From Prochlorococcus sp. AG-402-B05 (GTDB taxonomy: Bacteria; Cyanobacteriota; Cyanobacteriia; PCC-6307; Cyanobiaceae): a stretch of DNA of 57,048 nt. Positions 28,528-38,373 of the stretch are shown here, one piece after another; the stretch's first letter is position 1, and every line of letters starts with the position of its first letter. The stretch covers positions 1 through 57,048 of the forward strand of contig QCHK01000010.1 in the NCBI GenBank assembly GCA_003279635.1, read 5' to 3'. Position numbers and translations under genes: made by a program. The notes beneath the pieces are model-generated. The model did not search any database and was not told the DNA's origin. It saw only the letters and a program-made list of their open reading frames with translations.

Positions 28528-29010
28528 TTGATTTTAGAAAACTTAAAGCATAAAACAAAAGGAAAAAGAGAGCAGTCAATTTATACATGCTTGGAAGAAA
28601 TCAAGTCTTCTTGGAAAGGGAATGTCGGAGGGCTTATTCAAGATTGGGTAGAAATAGCTGGGGAGCAACTCGCATTGAATTGCACACCGCTTAATATTCA
28701 AAATAAAATTTTAACGATTGGAGCAAGTCATCCTCAGTGGAGACAGGCTCTCCAGTACAACCGCTTAGAATTAATTGAGTCTTTAAAATCATATGGATAT
28801 CAAATAAAAGAGATTCGGATTAGACAACATTATCCCAATGATTTAGTTACTAGAGAGAGTGAAAAAGAAATATGGGAAAAGCACCCAAGTCGAACAGATA
28901 AGACTGGAATCACCAATTGTCCTTTTTGCAAAGTCCCTTCTCCCAAGGGAGAAGTTAAATTATGGGGTAAATGTAGTTTTTGTAGAAGAAAAGAATTGAG
29001 GATATATTGA
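28528..29010 (+). CDS. DUF721 (DciA-like) protein with C-terminal zinc ribbon
   Basis: TTG at 28528. 160 residues. The N-terminal ~100 residues contain a DUF721 pattern (LIQDWVEIAGEQLALNCTPL, TIGASHPQWRQALQYNR). The C-terminus carries two paired Cys knuckles, CPFCKVP and CSFCRRKE, a probable zinc ribbon. DUF721 proteins include DciA, which loads the replicative helicase DnaB in bacteria lacking DnaC. A helicase-loading role is plausible here. Confidence 0.75.
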   Translation: MILENLKHKTKGKREQSIYTCLEEIKSSWKGNVGGLIQDWVEIAGEQLALNCTPLNIQNKILTIGASHPQWRQALQYNRLELIESLKSYGYQIKEIRIRQHYPNDLVTRESEKEIWEKHPSRTDKTGITNCPFCKVPSPKGEVKLWGKCSFCRRKELRIY

Positions 29011-29021
29011 TCGATTTTGAT

Positions 29022-29720
29022 TCATGCTTCAAGTAATAAAATCCCCATCTGTCCCATTGCTAATGTTTGGTATGTTGCTTTTTTGAAGCCTGCAGCAAGT
29101 GCTAAATGAATTTGTTTTTCACCTGAAGGAAAGTTAACTAAGCTTTTTTTTATATATGAATATTCTTTCCCTAAACCGAAAAGAGAAGCAATTGGAACCA
29201 CATAAAGACTTAAATAAATTCTTTGGAATATCCCCTGTATGGAAAGTCCTTCAAAAGATCTAAAATCCAAGATTCCCGCTCTTCCTCCTGGTTTCAAAAT
29301 CCTAAAAGCCTCTCTAAGGCCTTCATAAGAGCTGGAAAGATTCCTTAAGCCATAGGCCATCAAAAGGCCATCAAATTGATGTGATGTGAGACTTGTCTCT
29401 AGAGCATCACCATTTATCCATTCAATTGAAGAATATTTTTGTTTAGATCTTTCTCTAGCAACTAATAATGCTTGAGAAGCTGAATCTATTCCAGTAATGT
29501 TTTCAGAGCGCTTCATATATCTAGCCAAAAGTATTGACATATCTCCAGTTCCACAACAAAGATCTATCCATTTTTCTCCAAAAGTCGGGTTAAGAATATC
29601 CAATAATTTTCTTTTCCAAAACCTATGCAATCCAAAACTAAACATATCATTTAAAAAATCATATTTTGAAGAAATTGAATTAAACATTTCCTCTATAGAT
29701 TTAGTATTGCCAGGTCTCAT
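29022..29720 (-). CDS. menG: 2-phytyl-1,4-naphthoquinone methyltransferase
   Basis: 232 residues, UbiE/MenG class I methyltransferase. SAM motif WIDLCCGTGDMSILLAR, then NGDALETSL and GLRNLSSSYEGLREAFRILK. It methylates demethylphylloquinone to phylloquinone, the A1 acceptor of photosystem I; the general name ubiE is also used. Upstream it is divergent from nothing; downstream it converges on the DUF721 gene. Confidence 0.9.
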   Translation of the reverse strand: MRPGNTKSIEEMFNSISSKYDFLNDMFSFGLHRFWKRKLLDILNPTFGEKWIDLCCGTGDMSILLARYMKRSENITGIDSASQALLVARERSKQKYSSIEWINGDALETSLTSHQFDGLLMAYGLRNLSSSYEGLREAFRILKPGGRAGILDFRSFEGLSIQGIFQRIYLSLYVVPIASLFGLGKEYSYIKKSLVNFPSGEKQIHLALAAGFKKATYQTLAMGQMGILLLEA

Positions 29721-29801
29721 GTTAATACAGGAAAAACTTAACTAGCAAAAAAATTTTAATGCGTAAAAGATGTATTTTATATCCTTCGATGAGAATATTT
29801 A

Positions 29802-30572
29802 TCATTCAATTGGTCTTATAGGTAAATTTTCCTTAATCAAATATTCTTTTATTTCTTTAATAGTTAATTGTCCATCATGCAATAAGGAAGCCAAGAGAGC
29901 CGCTGAAGATTTTCCAAGAGTAAAAGCCTCTTTAATGTGTTTCAAAGAACCAGCTCCTCCTGAGGCTATTACTGGTATTGAAACTTTCTCAGCAATACTT
30001 TTAGTCAGTTCTATGTCATAACCATTTTGAGTTCCATCACCGTCCATGGAGGTTAAAAGGATCTCACCTGCTCCAATCTCAGACACTTTTTCTGCCCATT
30101 CAATCGCATCCAAGCCTGTATTATTCCGTCCTCCACTCACATAAACGTCCCACTTATTAGGAATATTTTTGTTCTTTTTTGCATCTATTGCGACCACAAT
30201 ACATTGAGAGCCAAAACGATTTGCCCCTTGAGAAATCAACGAAGGGTCTTTAACAGCACTGGAATTCAAACTTACCTTGTCAGCGCCTGCTCGTAGCAAT
30301 TCATTTATTGCATGCAAAGAACTGATCCCACCTCCAACAGTAAATGGAATGGTTACTGCTTCAGATGTTCGTCTAACCATATCAACCAAAGTAGACCTTT
30401 TCTCGTATGTAGCTGTTATGTCAAGGAAGACCAATTCATCTGCTCCAGCCTGGCTGTATCTACATCCCAGCTCAACTGGATCGCCTGCATCGCGCAATCC
30501 AACGAAGTTAACCCCCTTCACTACTCGTCCGTTTGAAACATCAAGACAAGGAATCAATCTTAAAGCAACCAT
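29802..30572 (-). CDS. hisF: Imidazole glycerol phosphate synthase, cyclase subunit
   Basis: 256 residues, full-length TIM barrel. [20 protein letters not shown] opens with the catalytic Asp, and [13 protein letters not shown] holds the second. [15 protein letters not shown] and FTVGGGISS are phosphate-binding loops. It forms imidazole glycerol phosphate with ammonia from HisH. Start ATG at 30572. Confidence 0.96.
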   Translation of the reverse strand: MVALRLIPCLDVSNGRVVKGVNFVGLRDAGDPVELGCRYSQAGADELVFLDITATYEKRSTLVDMVRRTSEAVTIPFTVGGGISSLHAINELLRAGADKVSLNSSAVKDPSLISQGANRFGSQCIVVAIDAKKNKNIPNKWDVYVSGGRNNTGLDAIEWAEKVSEIGAGEILLTSMDGDGTQNGYDIELTKSIAEKVSIPVIASGGAGSLKHIKEAFTLGKSSAALLASLLHDGQLTIKEIKEYLIKENLPIRPIE

Positions 30573-30624
30573 GATTTTTAAACGGAAGAACTGTTAAGGT
30601 GCCGAAATCAAGTAATTTAATTCC

Positions 30625-30846
30625 ATGGCTAAGCCAACCTCCCTTTCAAGGATAGGTTCAAAAATTAAGGTTAATATTGAACGTGTTCGAGATCGCATAC
30701 CTTCTTATTTGATAGACCAACTATCAGAAGACCCTAGAGGCACGGTAATTGATTATAAGATGACTGATGGAAGGGGTGGAATTGGGGTGGTAATTAAAAT
30801 GAATGACGGAAGCAAACATTGGTTCTTCGAGGATGAAGTTTCTTAA
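30625..30846 (+). CDS. petP: PetP-like small subunit of the cytochrome b6f complex (DUF2862)
   Basis: 73 residues. GSKIKVNIERVRDRIPSYLI and the SH3-like end IGVVIKMNDGSKHWFFEDEV match the DUF2862 family, which includes PetP (Ssr2998 in Synechocystis), a peripheral cytochrome b6f protein affecting electron transport. It lies 15 bp upstream of chlG on the same strand, so these two are probably co-transcribed. Confidence 0.85.
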   Translation: MAKPTSLSRIGSKIKVNIERVRDRIPSYLIDQLSEDPRGTVIDYKMTDGRGGIGVVIKMNDGSKHWFFEDEVS

Positions 30847-30861
30847 CCCTGAGATTAAAAA

Positions 30862-31812
30862 GTGAGTGACGCTAGACAACTCCTTGGGATAAAAGGAGGT
30901 TCTGAAACAAAAAACATTTGGAAACTTCGTTTGCAATTAATGAAGCCCATCACATGGATTCCCTTGCTATGGGGAGTCATATGTGGTGCAGCTGCCAGTG
31001 GTAATTATCACTGGGAATTAAGCAACGTTCTTGCTTCGGTAAGTTGCATGTTTATGAGCGGGCCGCTCTTAACTGGATATACCCAAACAATAAATGATTA
31101 CTTTGATAGAGAAATTGATGCAATAAATGAACCTAATAGACCAATACCTTCAGGGGCAATTTCACTTTTTCAAGTAAAGTGCCAAATTTGGTTTTTATTA
31201 ATAGCGGGTCTTGGAGTTGCCTATTTATTAGATTTGTGGGCTAATCACACAATTCCTTCCGTCCTTCTTTTGGCATTGGGAGGTTCATTTGTAAGTTTTA
31301 TTTACTCAGCACCACCTTTAAAACTCAAACAAAATGGTTGGCTCGGAAATTATGCACTTGGCGCAAGCTATATAGCTCTTCCTTGGTGGGCTGGTCAGGC
31401 TCTATTTGGACATTTAACGTGGATAACCGCTCTTCTTACTCTTGCCTATAGCTTGTCAGGTTTAGGAATTGCTGTGATAAACGATTTTAAAAGCGTGGAA
31501 GGGGATAAAAGCCTTGGGCTTGAATCACTTCCTGTTGTTTTTGGTATTAAAAATGCAAGTCGTATTAGCGCTGGAATGATAGACATTTTCCAGCTAGCAA
31601 TGGTGGTAGTTTTAATAGCGATAGGACAACATTTTGCATCTGTCATTCTGGTTTTATTGATAATTCCTCAAATAACATTTCAAGATATATGGTTATTACG
31701 TGACCCATTAAAATTTGATGTTAAATACCAAGCCAGTGCACAACCATTTTTAATTTTAGGAATGCTTGTGACAGCAATAGCAATAGGACATAGTTCATTA
31801 ATTAGTTTATAA
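30862..31812 (+). CDS. chlG: Chlorophyll synthase
   Basis: GTG start at 30862, 316 residues, eight to nine helices. UbiA prenyltransferase motifs: TQTINDYFDREIDAINEPNR with PIPSG following, and NDFKSVEGDKSLGLESLPV. It esterifies (divinyl-)chlorophyllide with phytyl or geranylgeranyl diphosphate, the last step of chlorophyll synthesis, in the thylakoid or plasma membrane. Confidence 0.95.
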   Translation: MSDARQLLGIKGGSETKNIWKLRLQLMKPITWIPLLWGVICGAAASGNYHWELSNVLASVSCMFMSGPLLTGYTQTINDYFDREIDAINEPNRPIPSGAISLFQVKCQIWFLLIAGLGVAYLLDLWANHTIPSVLLLALGGSFVSFIYSAPPLKLKQNGWLGNYALGASYIALPWWAGQALFGHLTWITALLTLAYSLSGLGIAVINDFKSVEGDKSLGLESLPVVFGIKNASRISAGMIDIFQLAMVVVLIAIGQHFASVILVLLIIPQITFQDIWLLRDPLKFDVKYQASAQPFLILGMLVTAIAIGHSSLISL

Positions 31813-31882
31813 AATTAATTCTTAATTCTTAAAAACTTAATCATAACTATTCAAAAATATTTGAACACACTAAATCCGTTAA

Positions 31883-33220
31883 TTAATTTTTTAATTTATT
31901 TAAAACAGCAGTATAAAAACCATCTCCATTATCTTCCTCACCAGGCCATATCTGTTTTTCATATTCCAATAAAAAATCAGCCTTTAATTGAAGAAAGTTT
32001 TTGATCTGATTAAAATTTTCTTCAGGATGAATAGTACAGGTGGAATAGACCAATGTGCCTCCACTTTTTAATAAAGGAGCTAACGAGTTAAGCAAATGAC
32101 TTTGAACAGCGACAAGCTCCTGAATACTATCTTCATTCATTCTCCATCTTGCATCAGGGTGGCGAGCAAGAGTACCCAATCCTGAGCATGGCGCGTCAAT
32201 AAGTATTCGATCAAAAAAACCTTTCCAATCAGGATTTTTGAGTAATAGCTCATTAGAGTCAGCAACCAATACTTGCAAGCATTTAGTCCCTAGCCTCTCT
32301 GAGTTGGCTAAAATTTTTTTTGATCTTCTGGATGATCGATCAACAGACCAGACCTTGCCCTGATTATTAATTAATTCAGCAATATGTGTTGATTTTCCGC
32401 CTGGTGCAGCACAAGCATCAAGAATCTTTTCTCCAGGCAAAGGTCCTAATGATGGGGCAATTAGCTGTGAAGATCTATCTTGCACACTCCATAAACCTTC
32501 TACATAACCTGGCCATTTCCTAGGTTCACCAACACCAGATCGAACTTCCAACCCGTAAGGACAATTTGGAATTTCTTGATTTTGAATCCCGCTGGAATCA
32601 AAAATTTCTTTTACTTCTTTTAAATTTGCACGCAATTTATTCACCCTTATATCAATAGGACTAATACTGTTGAATGCTTGAGCAATAGTATTAGCTGCTT
32701 CAACTCCCTTCCAAGCAATCAATTCATCTGCCAGCCAAAGAGGAAGTGACTCTTTTTTTGCTAATTCTAAACTTGGATTATTTGATTTACTTAGCAGAAG
32801 ACCTTTCTCTTTGCTACGAAGAGCAGATCGCAAGATGCCATTAACAACAGGAGCAAGTTTTTTTAGATGATGAGTTTTCGCAAGCTCGACAGTTGTATTA
32901 ATTGCAGCAGATGGAGGAATTCGCTCCATTTTTAAAATTTGATAAAGTCCAAGATGAAGTAACCATCTCAATAAGGGAGGTTGTTTTTTAGCAGATACTT
33001 TTCCTAATGTATCTATCCAGCAATCTAAGAAATATCTTTGACGAATTGCGCCATAAGAAAGTTCAGTTATTAAAGCTTTATCCATAGAATTAAAAGAATA
33101 AAGATTAAAAGTCCTCTCTAAAGCCACATCCGCAAACGCCCCTCCGCCTACTGCTTGGATAACCTCCCAAGCAGCCTTCCTAGCTTCAAATCCTTTAAAA
33201 GATGATAAATTTTCACTCAA
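31883..33220 (-). CDS. rsmB: 16S rRNA (cytosine-5)-methyltransferase, RsmB/Sun type
   Basis: TTG start at 33220, 445 residues. The N-terminal ~140 residues resemble NusB (AAWEVIQAVGGGAFADVALE, GAIRQRYFLDCW). The catalytic half has SAM motif LDACAAPGGKSTHIAEL, the first Cys in IDAPCSGLGTLARHPD and the catalytic Cys in LVYSTCTIHPEEN. It methylates C967 of 16S rRNA. Confidence 0.93.
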   Translation of the reverse strand: MSENLSSFKGFEARKAAWEVIQAVGGGAFADVALERTFNLYSFNSMDKALITELSYGAIRQRYFLDCWIDTLGKVSAKKQPPLLRWLLHLGLYQILKMERIPPSAAINTTVELAKTHHLKKLAPVVNGILRSALRSKEKGLLLSKSNNPSLELAKKESLPLWLADELIAWKGVEAANTIAQAFNSISPIDIRVNKLRANLKEVKEIFDSSGIQNQEIPNCPYGLEVRSGVGEPRKWPGYVEGLWSVQDRSSQLIAPSLGPLPGEKILDACAAPGGKSTHIAELINNQGKVWSVDRSSRRSKKILANSERLGTKCLQVLVADSNELLLKNPDWKGFFDRILIDAPCSGLGTLARHPDARWRMNEDSIQELVAVQSHLLNSLAPLLKSGGTLVYSTCTIHPEENFNQIKNFLQLKADFLLEYEKQIWPGEEDNGDGFYTAVLNKLKN

Positions 33221-33389
33221 AGGTAAACATATTCAGGCCAGCAAATATTTAAATCACTACGATAAAAGAATTAATCTTTTTTGGGAAAAATGTATTAGAG
33301 AATCAAAAGAAGTAATTTCACAAAATGAAAAAGCTTTTTATTATGAACATGACAGATAAAAATGTGTAACATTTGATGCTTACTCTAAT

Positions 33390-33418
33390 TTGTTAACAAA
33401 GTATGTTTTAGATATAAC
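33390..33418 (+). promoter_or_regulatory. Candidate sigma70-type promoter of the porin-like gene
   Basis: TTGTTA (33390-33395) and TATAAC (33413-33418) are separated by exactly 17 bp. The predicted start would lie ~10 bases before the ribosome site (GAGG, 33427-33430). The short leader is a weakness of this assignment. Confidence 0.45.
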
Positions 33419-33435
33419 ATTTGTGTGAGGACACA

Positions 33436-34461
33436 ATGAAACTTTTTCAGCGCTTGCTGGTTGCTCCTGCTGCCCTGGGTCTAATGGCTCCTGTTGCAGT
33501 TAATGCAGACACATTTTCATCAACCACAAGTCTTTCTGGTTCTGCTGTTTTTACTTTAGGTTCTGTCGAAAACGGAACTGCAGCTGCTACTCCTGACGAA
33601 GAAATGATTATGGTCTACGGCTATAGTCTTGACATGAATTCAAGCTTTACAGGTGAAGATTCACTTTACATAGGCTTGGAAGCTGGTAACAACGGTGACA
33701 CTTCTACATTGTCCATTATGGATAGTGCAGTTGGCAATACTGGAGCTCTTACAGTCCATTCTGCTTTCTACTCTTTCCCTGTTGGAGATTTAAGTATCAC
33801 TGCTGGTCCATTGCTTGATCAGGACGATGTGGTTTCTGCGACAACTTCAGCTTATTCTGATGCCTTTGTTTTAGGAAGCGCTCCATGGTCTTTATCTGGT
33901 GAAGGCGGTGCACCTGGAATTGCTATTTCATACGCTGGTGACAGTGGTTTAAATGCTTCTGTTAGTTATGTAGGTCTTGGCGGAATAAATCCTACTCAAG
34001 GTCTAAATGCAGATAATGCAACTGACATTACAACTATTTCAGTTGGTTATGATGGCGATGGATTTGGTGGTGGTCTGGTACTGACTTCTGCTGACGACGA
34101 CGTTCCTGCTGATGGTCATGATTCTTTTGGAGTAGGTATCTACTACACTCCTGAGTCAATTCCTGCAACAATCAGCGTTGCTTATGACACAACTGATCCA
34201 AGCGCTGCTGGAGCGGCTGACTCTACAGACCTATTTATAGGTGTAGATTATGAAGTTGGTCCTGGAACTTTAAGTACTGCTTACTTCAATAGAGAAGTTG
34301 ATGATAGTTCAGATCTTACTGATCAAACAGGATATGAACTTTCTTACAGCTATAATGTAAATGACTACGTCACTACTACAGCTGGCTTCTTCTCAGTAGA
34401 AGAAGATAATACAGAAGAAGATGATACTGGTGTAGTATTTGAAACTGTATTTAGCTTCTAA
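33436..34461 (+). CDS. Outer-membrane porin-like protein, acidic
   Basis: I use ATG at 33436 (after TGTGAGGACACA) instead of the TTG at 33421; this gives 341 residues. Signal peptide MKLFQRLLVAPAALGLMAPV with cleavage near VNADT. The mature protein is a repeating beta-strand pattern rich in Gly, Ser, Thr and Asp (SISYAGDSGLNASVSYVGLG-like stretches) and ends VVFETVFSF, a C-terminal Phe typical of beta-barrel proteins. No SLH domain is seen at the N-terminus, unlike the larger cyanobacterial Som porins. It is a probable outer-membrane channel with its own promoter and terminator. Confidence 0.75.
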   Translation: MKLFQRLLVAPAALGLMAPVAVNADTFSSTTSLSGSAVFTLGSVENGTAAATPDEEMIMVYGYSLDMNSSFTGEDSLYIGLEAGNNGDTSTLSIMDSAVGNTGALTVHSAFYSFPVGDLSITAGPLLDQDDVVSATTSAYSDAFVLGSAPWSLSGEGGAPGIAISYAGDSGLNASVSYVGLGGINPTQGLNADNATDITTISVGYDGDGFGGGLVLTSADDDVPADGHDSFGVGIYYTPESIPATISVAYDTTDPSAAGAADSTDLFIGVDYEVGPGTLSTAYFNREVDDSSDLTDQTGYELSYSYNVNDYVTTTAGFFSVEEDNTEEDDTGVVFETVFSF

Positions 34462-34495
34462 TTAATTAAAAATTAAAAGCCTAAACACCTTAGTT

Positions 34496-34530
34496 AAAAA
34501 AGAGCTTCTACATAGTAGAAGCTCTTTTTT
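34496..34530 (+). terminator. Rho-independent terminator after the porin-like gene
   Basis: Perfect 11-bp stem AGAGCTTCTAC / GTAGAAGCTCT with loop ATA, followed by a T run at 34525-34530 and preceded by an A run. Confidence 0.9.
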
Positions 34531-34634
34531 ATGTAGATTTTTATTAATGGTCAACATTTCATTTAATAGATCAAGGATTCTAATGAGATAAATATTTAAC
34601 GTACAAAGAAATTCATTATTTCCAACTGACAAAA

Positions 34635-35324
34635 ATGCCTTTATTGCCTAGACGTTACGAACGACTAAAGTCTGTATTAAATAAAAGGATGTCGAATCTT
34701 ACTGTATTAATTGAAAATGTTGAAAAGCCCCATAATTTATCTGCGATCATAAGAAGCTGTGATGCTGTTGGTATTCTTGAGGCATATGCAATCTTCAATA
34801 AAGAAAAATATTTAACATTTAATAGCACCGCACAAGGCAGCCAAAAATGGGTCCAAATAAATCAATACAAAGAAACCACCAAAGCAATCAAAGTTCTTAA
34901 AAGCAAAGGATTTAAATTATACGGCACTAATTTAAATCCTACTTCAATTGACTATAGAGAATGTAATTTCAAGGGAGCAACAGCTTTTATACTAGGCGCT
35001 GAGAAATGGGGTATTAGCGAAGAAGCCGCGAGTCTAGTTGATGAGCATATTCATATCCCAATGAGAGGAATGGTTGAATCGCTGAATGTATCAGTTGCAG
35101 CATCGGCTTTATTATTTGAAGCGCTAAGGCAACGTCGAGTAGCCAATATAATTCCTGAATCTGGAGAAGGCATGAGCCAAGAAACGTACAAAGAAAAGAT
35201 CTTCGAGTGGGCTTACCCCGAGGTTGCTCAATGGTGCAAAAGCGAAGGAAAAAAATATCCAGAACTCAATAAGAAAGGTGAAATTATTGACGATCTCCCA
35301 AGAACAGAAAAAATGAGATATTAA
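34635..35324 (+). CDS. trmH: tRNA (guanosine-18-2'-O)-methyltransferase
   Basis: 229 residues, SPOUT family. Motif 1 ENVEKPHNLSAIIRSCDAVG, motif 2 AFILGAEKWGISEEA, motif 3 IPMRGMVESLNVSVAASALL. Full length for TrmH, with the C-terminal extension (YPELNKKGEI). It methylates G18 in tRNA. Confidence 0.93.
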   Translation: MPLLPRRYERLKSVLNKRMSNLTVLIENVEKPHNLSAIIRSCDAVGILEAYAIFNKEKYLTFNSTAQGSQKWVQINQYKETTKAIKVLKSKGFKLYGTNLNPTSIDYRECNFKGATAFILGAEKWGISEEAASLVDEHIHIPMRGMVESLNVSVAASALLFEALRQRRVANIIPESGEGMSQETYKEKIFEWAYPEVAQWCKSEGKKYPELNKKGEIIDDLPRTEKMRY

Positions 35325-35345
35325 ATTCCAAACCTGAAGTAATTT

Positions 35346-36203
35346 TTAATTCTGAAGACTAGTTTCACTTAAAATCTTCTCCAAGCCTTCTCCAATAAAA
35401 GACAGTCCCAGCACTAACACGAACATAGCCATGCCAGGATAGATCGCTGTCCACCATATACCAGTAGGTAATGCAACTAATGCCATATTTAAATCACTTC
35501 CCCATTCTGGAATATTCTCAGGAAGACCTAATCCAAGAAATCCCAATCCCCCAAGAACTAATACAGCGTCTGCAGCATTAAGTGTTAAAACTACAGGGAC
35601 AGAAGTAAGAACATTTTTAAGAAGGTACTTTCTTATTACCCACAAAGGCGATGCTCCCATTGATATTGCTGCCTCAATATAAAGTTCTGATTTAACCTGT
35701 GAAGTCTGGTTCCTAACAAGTCGAAAATATTGAGGAATATAAACGACGCACAATGCTATTGATGCATTCAATATGCCTCTACCCAATAAAAATGCCATCA
35801 CAACAGAAAGAAGAAGGACAGGAATTGTATAAAGAGTATCCATGAAAAGTACCAAAACCCTATCTAAAAGCCCACCGATATAGCCACTTAAAAGTCCCAA
35901 AGGAATTCCTACGAGAACGGCAAGAGATACGGCAATAAAAACAACTTGTAACGCAACTCCACTCGCAGCCAAAGTTCTAATACAAACATCTCTTCCTAGT
36001 CGGTCAGTTCCACACCAGTGATCTATAGATGGAGCCGAAAAAATCGGGTTGCCTAACCCAAATTCACCATTAGGTACAATCTTTAAAGTTATTAATAGTG
36101 GCATAAAAATAGAGATGCCGACATAGATGGATAAAATTATCAGCCCAGCGAAAAATAACCGTGTCGACAAATTCTTTCGTCTTAAAAAACCTCTCAAATT
36201 CAA
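35346..36203 (-). CDS. Peptide/nickel-type ABC transporter permease (DppC-like)
   Basis: 285 residues, six helices, with the OppC-type N-terminal helix. The coupling EAA loop is EAAISMGASPLWVIRKYLL, and HWCGTDRLGRDVCIR is the conserved periplasmic segment of this family. Only one permease gene is here; DppB, the ATPases and binding protein are missing, so the system is completed elsewhere or the gene is an orphan. Substrate (peptides, nickel or other) is unknown. Confidence 0.85.
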   Translation of the reverse strand: MNLRGFLRRKNLSTRLFFAGLIILSIYVGISIFMPLLITLKIVPNGEFGLGNPIFSAPSIDHWCGTDRLGRDVCIRTLAASGVALQVVFIAVSLAVLVGIPLGLLSGYIGGLLDRVLVLFMDTLYTIPVLLLSVVMAFLLGRGILNASIALCVVYIPQYFRLVRNQTSQVKSELYIEAAISMGASPLWVIRKYLLKNVLTSVPVVLTLNAADAVLVLGGLGFLGLGLPENIPEWGSDLNMALVALPTGIWWTAIYPGMAMFVLVLGLSFIGEGLEKILSETSLQN

Positions 36204-36294
36204 TGATCAAATAATAAGACCTAATTAAATTTAGCTGTAAAAGGTAGAAATTAAAAAAAAAATTGCTTAAATAAATGAATACATACATTTTAAG

Positions 36295-36456
36295 ATGCAT
36301 TTTAAAAATGATGGTCTCACCGTAGGGGAGCTCTCAATAACCATTGCAGTATTAATAATTATAGGTTTTATATGGACGAACCTAACAAAAGATAAAGGGA
36401 ATCAGGAAGTCTCAATGTTTATAAATAATTCAAGTGAAATAAGCTATGTAAGATAA
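36295..36456 (+). CDS. Small type IV pilin/pseudopilin-like protein
   Basis: ATG at 36295, 53 residues, too short to be noticed easily. NDGLTVGELSITIAVLIIIG is a prepilin-peptidase motif: Gly before the cleavage, a Thr at +2 and Glu at +5, followed by a hydrophobic helix. The mature protein would be only ~46 residues with a short polar end. There is no other pilus gene nearby. Could be a minor pseudopilin of the competence/secretion apparatus, or a truncated one. Confidence 0.6.
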   Translation: MHFKNDGLTVGELSITIAVLIIIGFIWTNLTKDKGNQEVSMFINNSSEISYVR

Positions 36457-36477
36457 CATAGCTCTTAGAAAGATCTA

Positions 36478-38289
36478 TTAATCATTATTTAATTTCAAAA
36501 CAGCCATAAATGCCTCTTGGGGAACATCTACTTTCCCCATAGACTTCATTCGTTTTTTCCCTTTTGCCTGTTTCTTCAACAATTTCTTTTTTCTGGATAT
36601 ATCGCCTCCGTAGCATTTGGACAAAACATCTTTTCGTAAAGCACTAATACCTTCACTTGCAATAATTCGACTCCCAATTGAAGCCTGTAAAGGAATCTTA
36701 AATTGCTGTTTTGGAATAAGTTCTTTTAATTTCTCAACAAGTCCTTTCCCTACACCATAGGCGTTATCTTTATGAACAATCGTTGTTAAAGGGTCTGCTC
36801 GTTCTGAATTAATTAAAACGTCTAATCTGACTAAATCATTTTCCCTATAACCAATTAAGTGATATTCCATAGAGGCATATCCCTTAGTTCTACTTTTCAT
36901 CTGATCAAAGAAGTCTGTCACAACTTCTGCAAGAGGTATTTCATAAATAAGCGTAACTCGATCAGTCGTTATGTACTTCATATCGATAAAGTCTCCTCTT
37001 CTATCCTGACAAAGACCCATCAAAGTTCCGTTGTAATCATTGGGAGCATAAATTTCCATTCGGACGTAGGGTTCTTCTATGGTTTCACGTTTTTGAGGGT
37101 CTGGAAGTGTAGCTGGATTATCGATCATTTTAACTTCTCCATCAATCATTTTCACTTTATAAATAACTGATGGTGCAGTAACGATTAAATCTAAATCATA
37201 TTCACGTTCTAAACGCTCTTGAACAATTTCCATATGCAATAAACCTAAAAATCCACAACGGAAGCCAAATCCCATTGCACTACTTGTTTCAGGCTCATAT
37301 TTCAATGCAGCATCGGATAGTTGCAATTTATCTAGAGCATCTCTTAGATCTGGATATTGATCTGCATCGGTGGGAAACAATCCACAAAAAACCATTGGTT
37401 TAGCTTCGGCATAACCTGGCAAAGCATCTTCAGCAGGTCTGTCCACCAACGTAATGGTATCCCCTACTCTCGCATCAGCAACTGCTTTGATAGATGCAGC
37501 TAAATATCCAACTTCACCAGCATGAAGAGAATTTACTTTTACTTGATCAGGTGCCATAACACCTATTTCATCTAACTCATAACTTTTTTTACTAGACATA
37601 AGCAAAACCTTGTCTTTCTTACTTATGCCACCACTCATGATTCTGAAATAAACAATCACGCCTCTGTAAGGGTCGTAATAGGAATCAAAAATAAGTGCTT
37701 TTGTAGCTTGATCAGTATTATCTTTCGGAGAAGGTATTCTATCTACTACTGCTTGCAGTATTTCTGGAATACCAACCCCTGTTTTAGCAGAACAGGAAAT
37801 TGCCTTAGATGTATCTAAACCAATAATTGATTCAATTTCAATTTTGATTTTCTCAGGATCAGCTCCGGGTAAATCAACTTTATTGAGAACAGGAATAATT
37901 TCTAAATCATTTTCCAAGGCGAGGTAAACATTGGCCAAAGTTTGAGCTTCTACTCCTTGACTAGCATCAACAACCAGCAAAGCGCCCTCACAAGCCTGTA
38001 ATGATCGACTCACCTCATAAGAGAAGTCAACATGGCCAGGAGTATCAATCAAATTCAGGACATATTCCTCTCCATCATCCGCTTTATAATTCATCCGCGC
38101 AGCCTGTAATTTTATAGTTATTCCTCTCTCTCTTTCAAGGTCCATATTATCCAAGAATTGTTCTTGCATGTCTCTAGAGGAGACAGTGCCAGTATCTTGA
38201 AGAAGCCTATCTGCCAAGGTTGATTTACCATGGTCAATATGAGCAATTATGCAAAAGTTCCTCAGACGAGAAATGGGCACATTAGTCAT
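36478..38289 (-). CDS. lepA: Elongation factor 4 (back-translocating GTPase)
   Basis: 603 residues. G motifs: [41 protein letters not shown]. The LepA-specific C-terminal domain is complete ([19 protein letters not shown]). It rescues stalled ribosomes by reverse translocation. Convergent with the pilin-like gene. Confidence 0.97.
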   Translation of the reverse strand: MTNVPISRLRNFCIIAHIDHGKSTLADRLLQDTGTVSSRDMQEQFLDNMDLERERGITIKLQAARMNYKADDGEEYVLNLIDTPGHVDFSYEVSRSLQACEGALLVVDASQGVEAQTLANVYLALENDLEIIPVLNKVDLPGADPEKIKIEIESIIGLDTSKAISCSAKTGVGIPEILQAVVDRIPSPKDNTDQATKALIFDSYYDPYRGVIVYFRIMSGGISKKDKVLLMSSKKSYELDEIGVMAPDQVKVNSLHAGEVGYLAASIKAVADARVGDTITLVDRPAEDALPGYAEAKPMVFCGLFPTDADQYPDLRDALDKLQLSDAALKYEPETSSAMGFGFRCGFLGLLHMEIVQERLEREYDLDLIVTAPSVIYKVKMIDGEVKMIDNPATLPDPQKRETIEEPYVRMEIYAPNDYNGTLMGLCQDRRGDFIDMKYITTDRVTLIYEIPLAEVVTDFFDQMKSRTKGYASMEYHLIGYRENDLVRLDVLINSERADPLTTIVHKDNAYGVGKGLVEKLKELIPKQQFKIPLQASIGSRIIASEGISALRKDVLSKCYGGDISRKKKLLKKQAKGKKRMKSMGKVDVPQEAFMAVLKLNND

Positions 38290-38373
38290 ACGAAAGCAAT
38301 TAAAGGAGCAAGATCTTCATTTATCAATTCAACTCTGAATAAAAATTAAATATAGCTCACCAGTACTAAAGTT

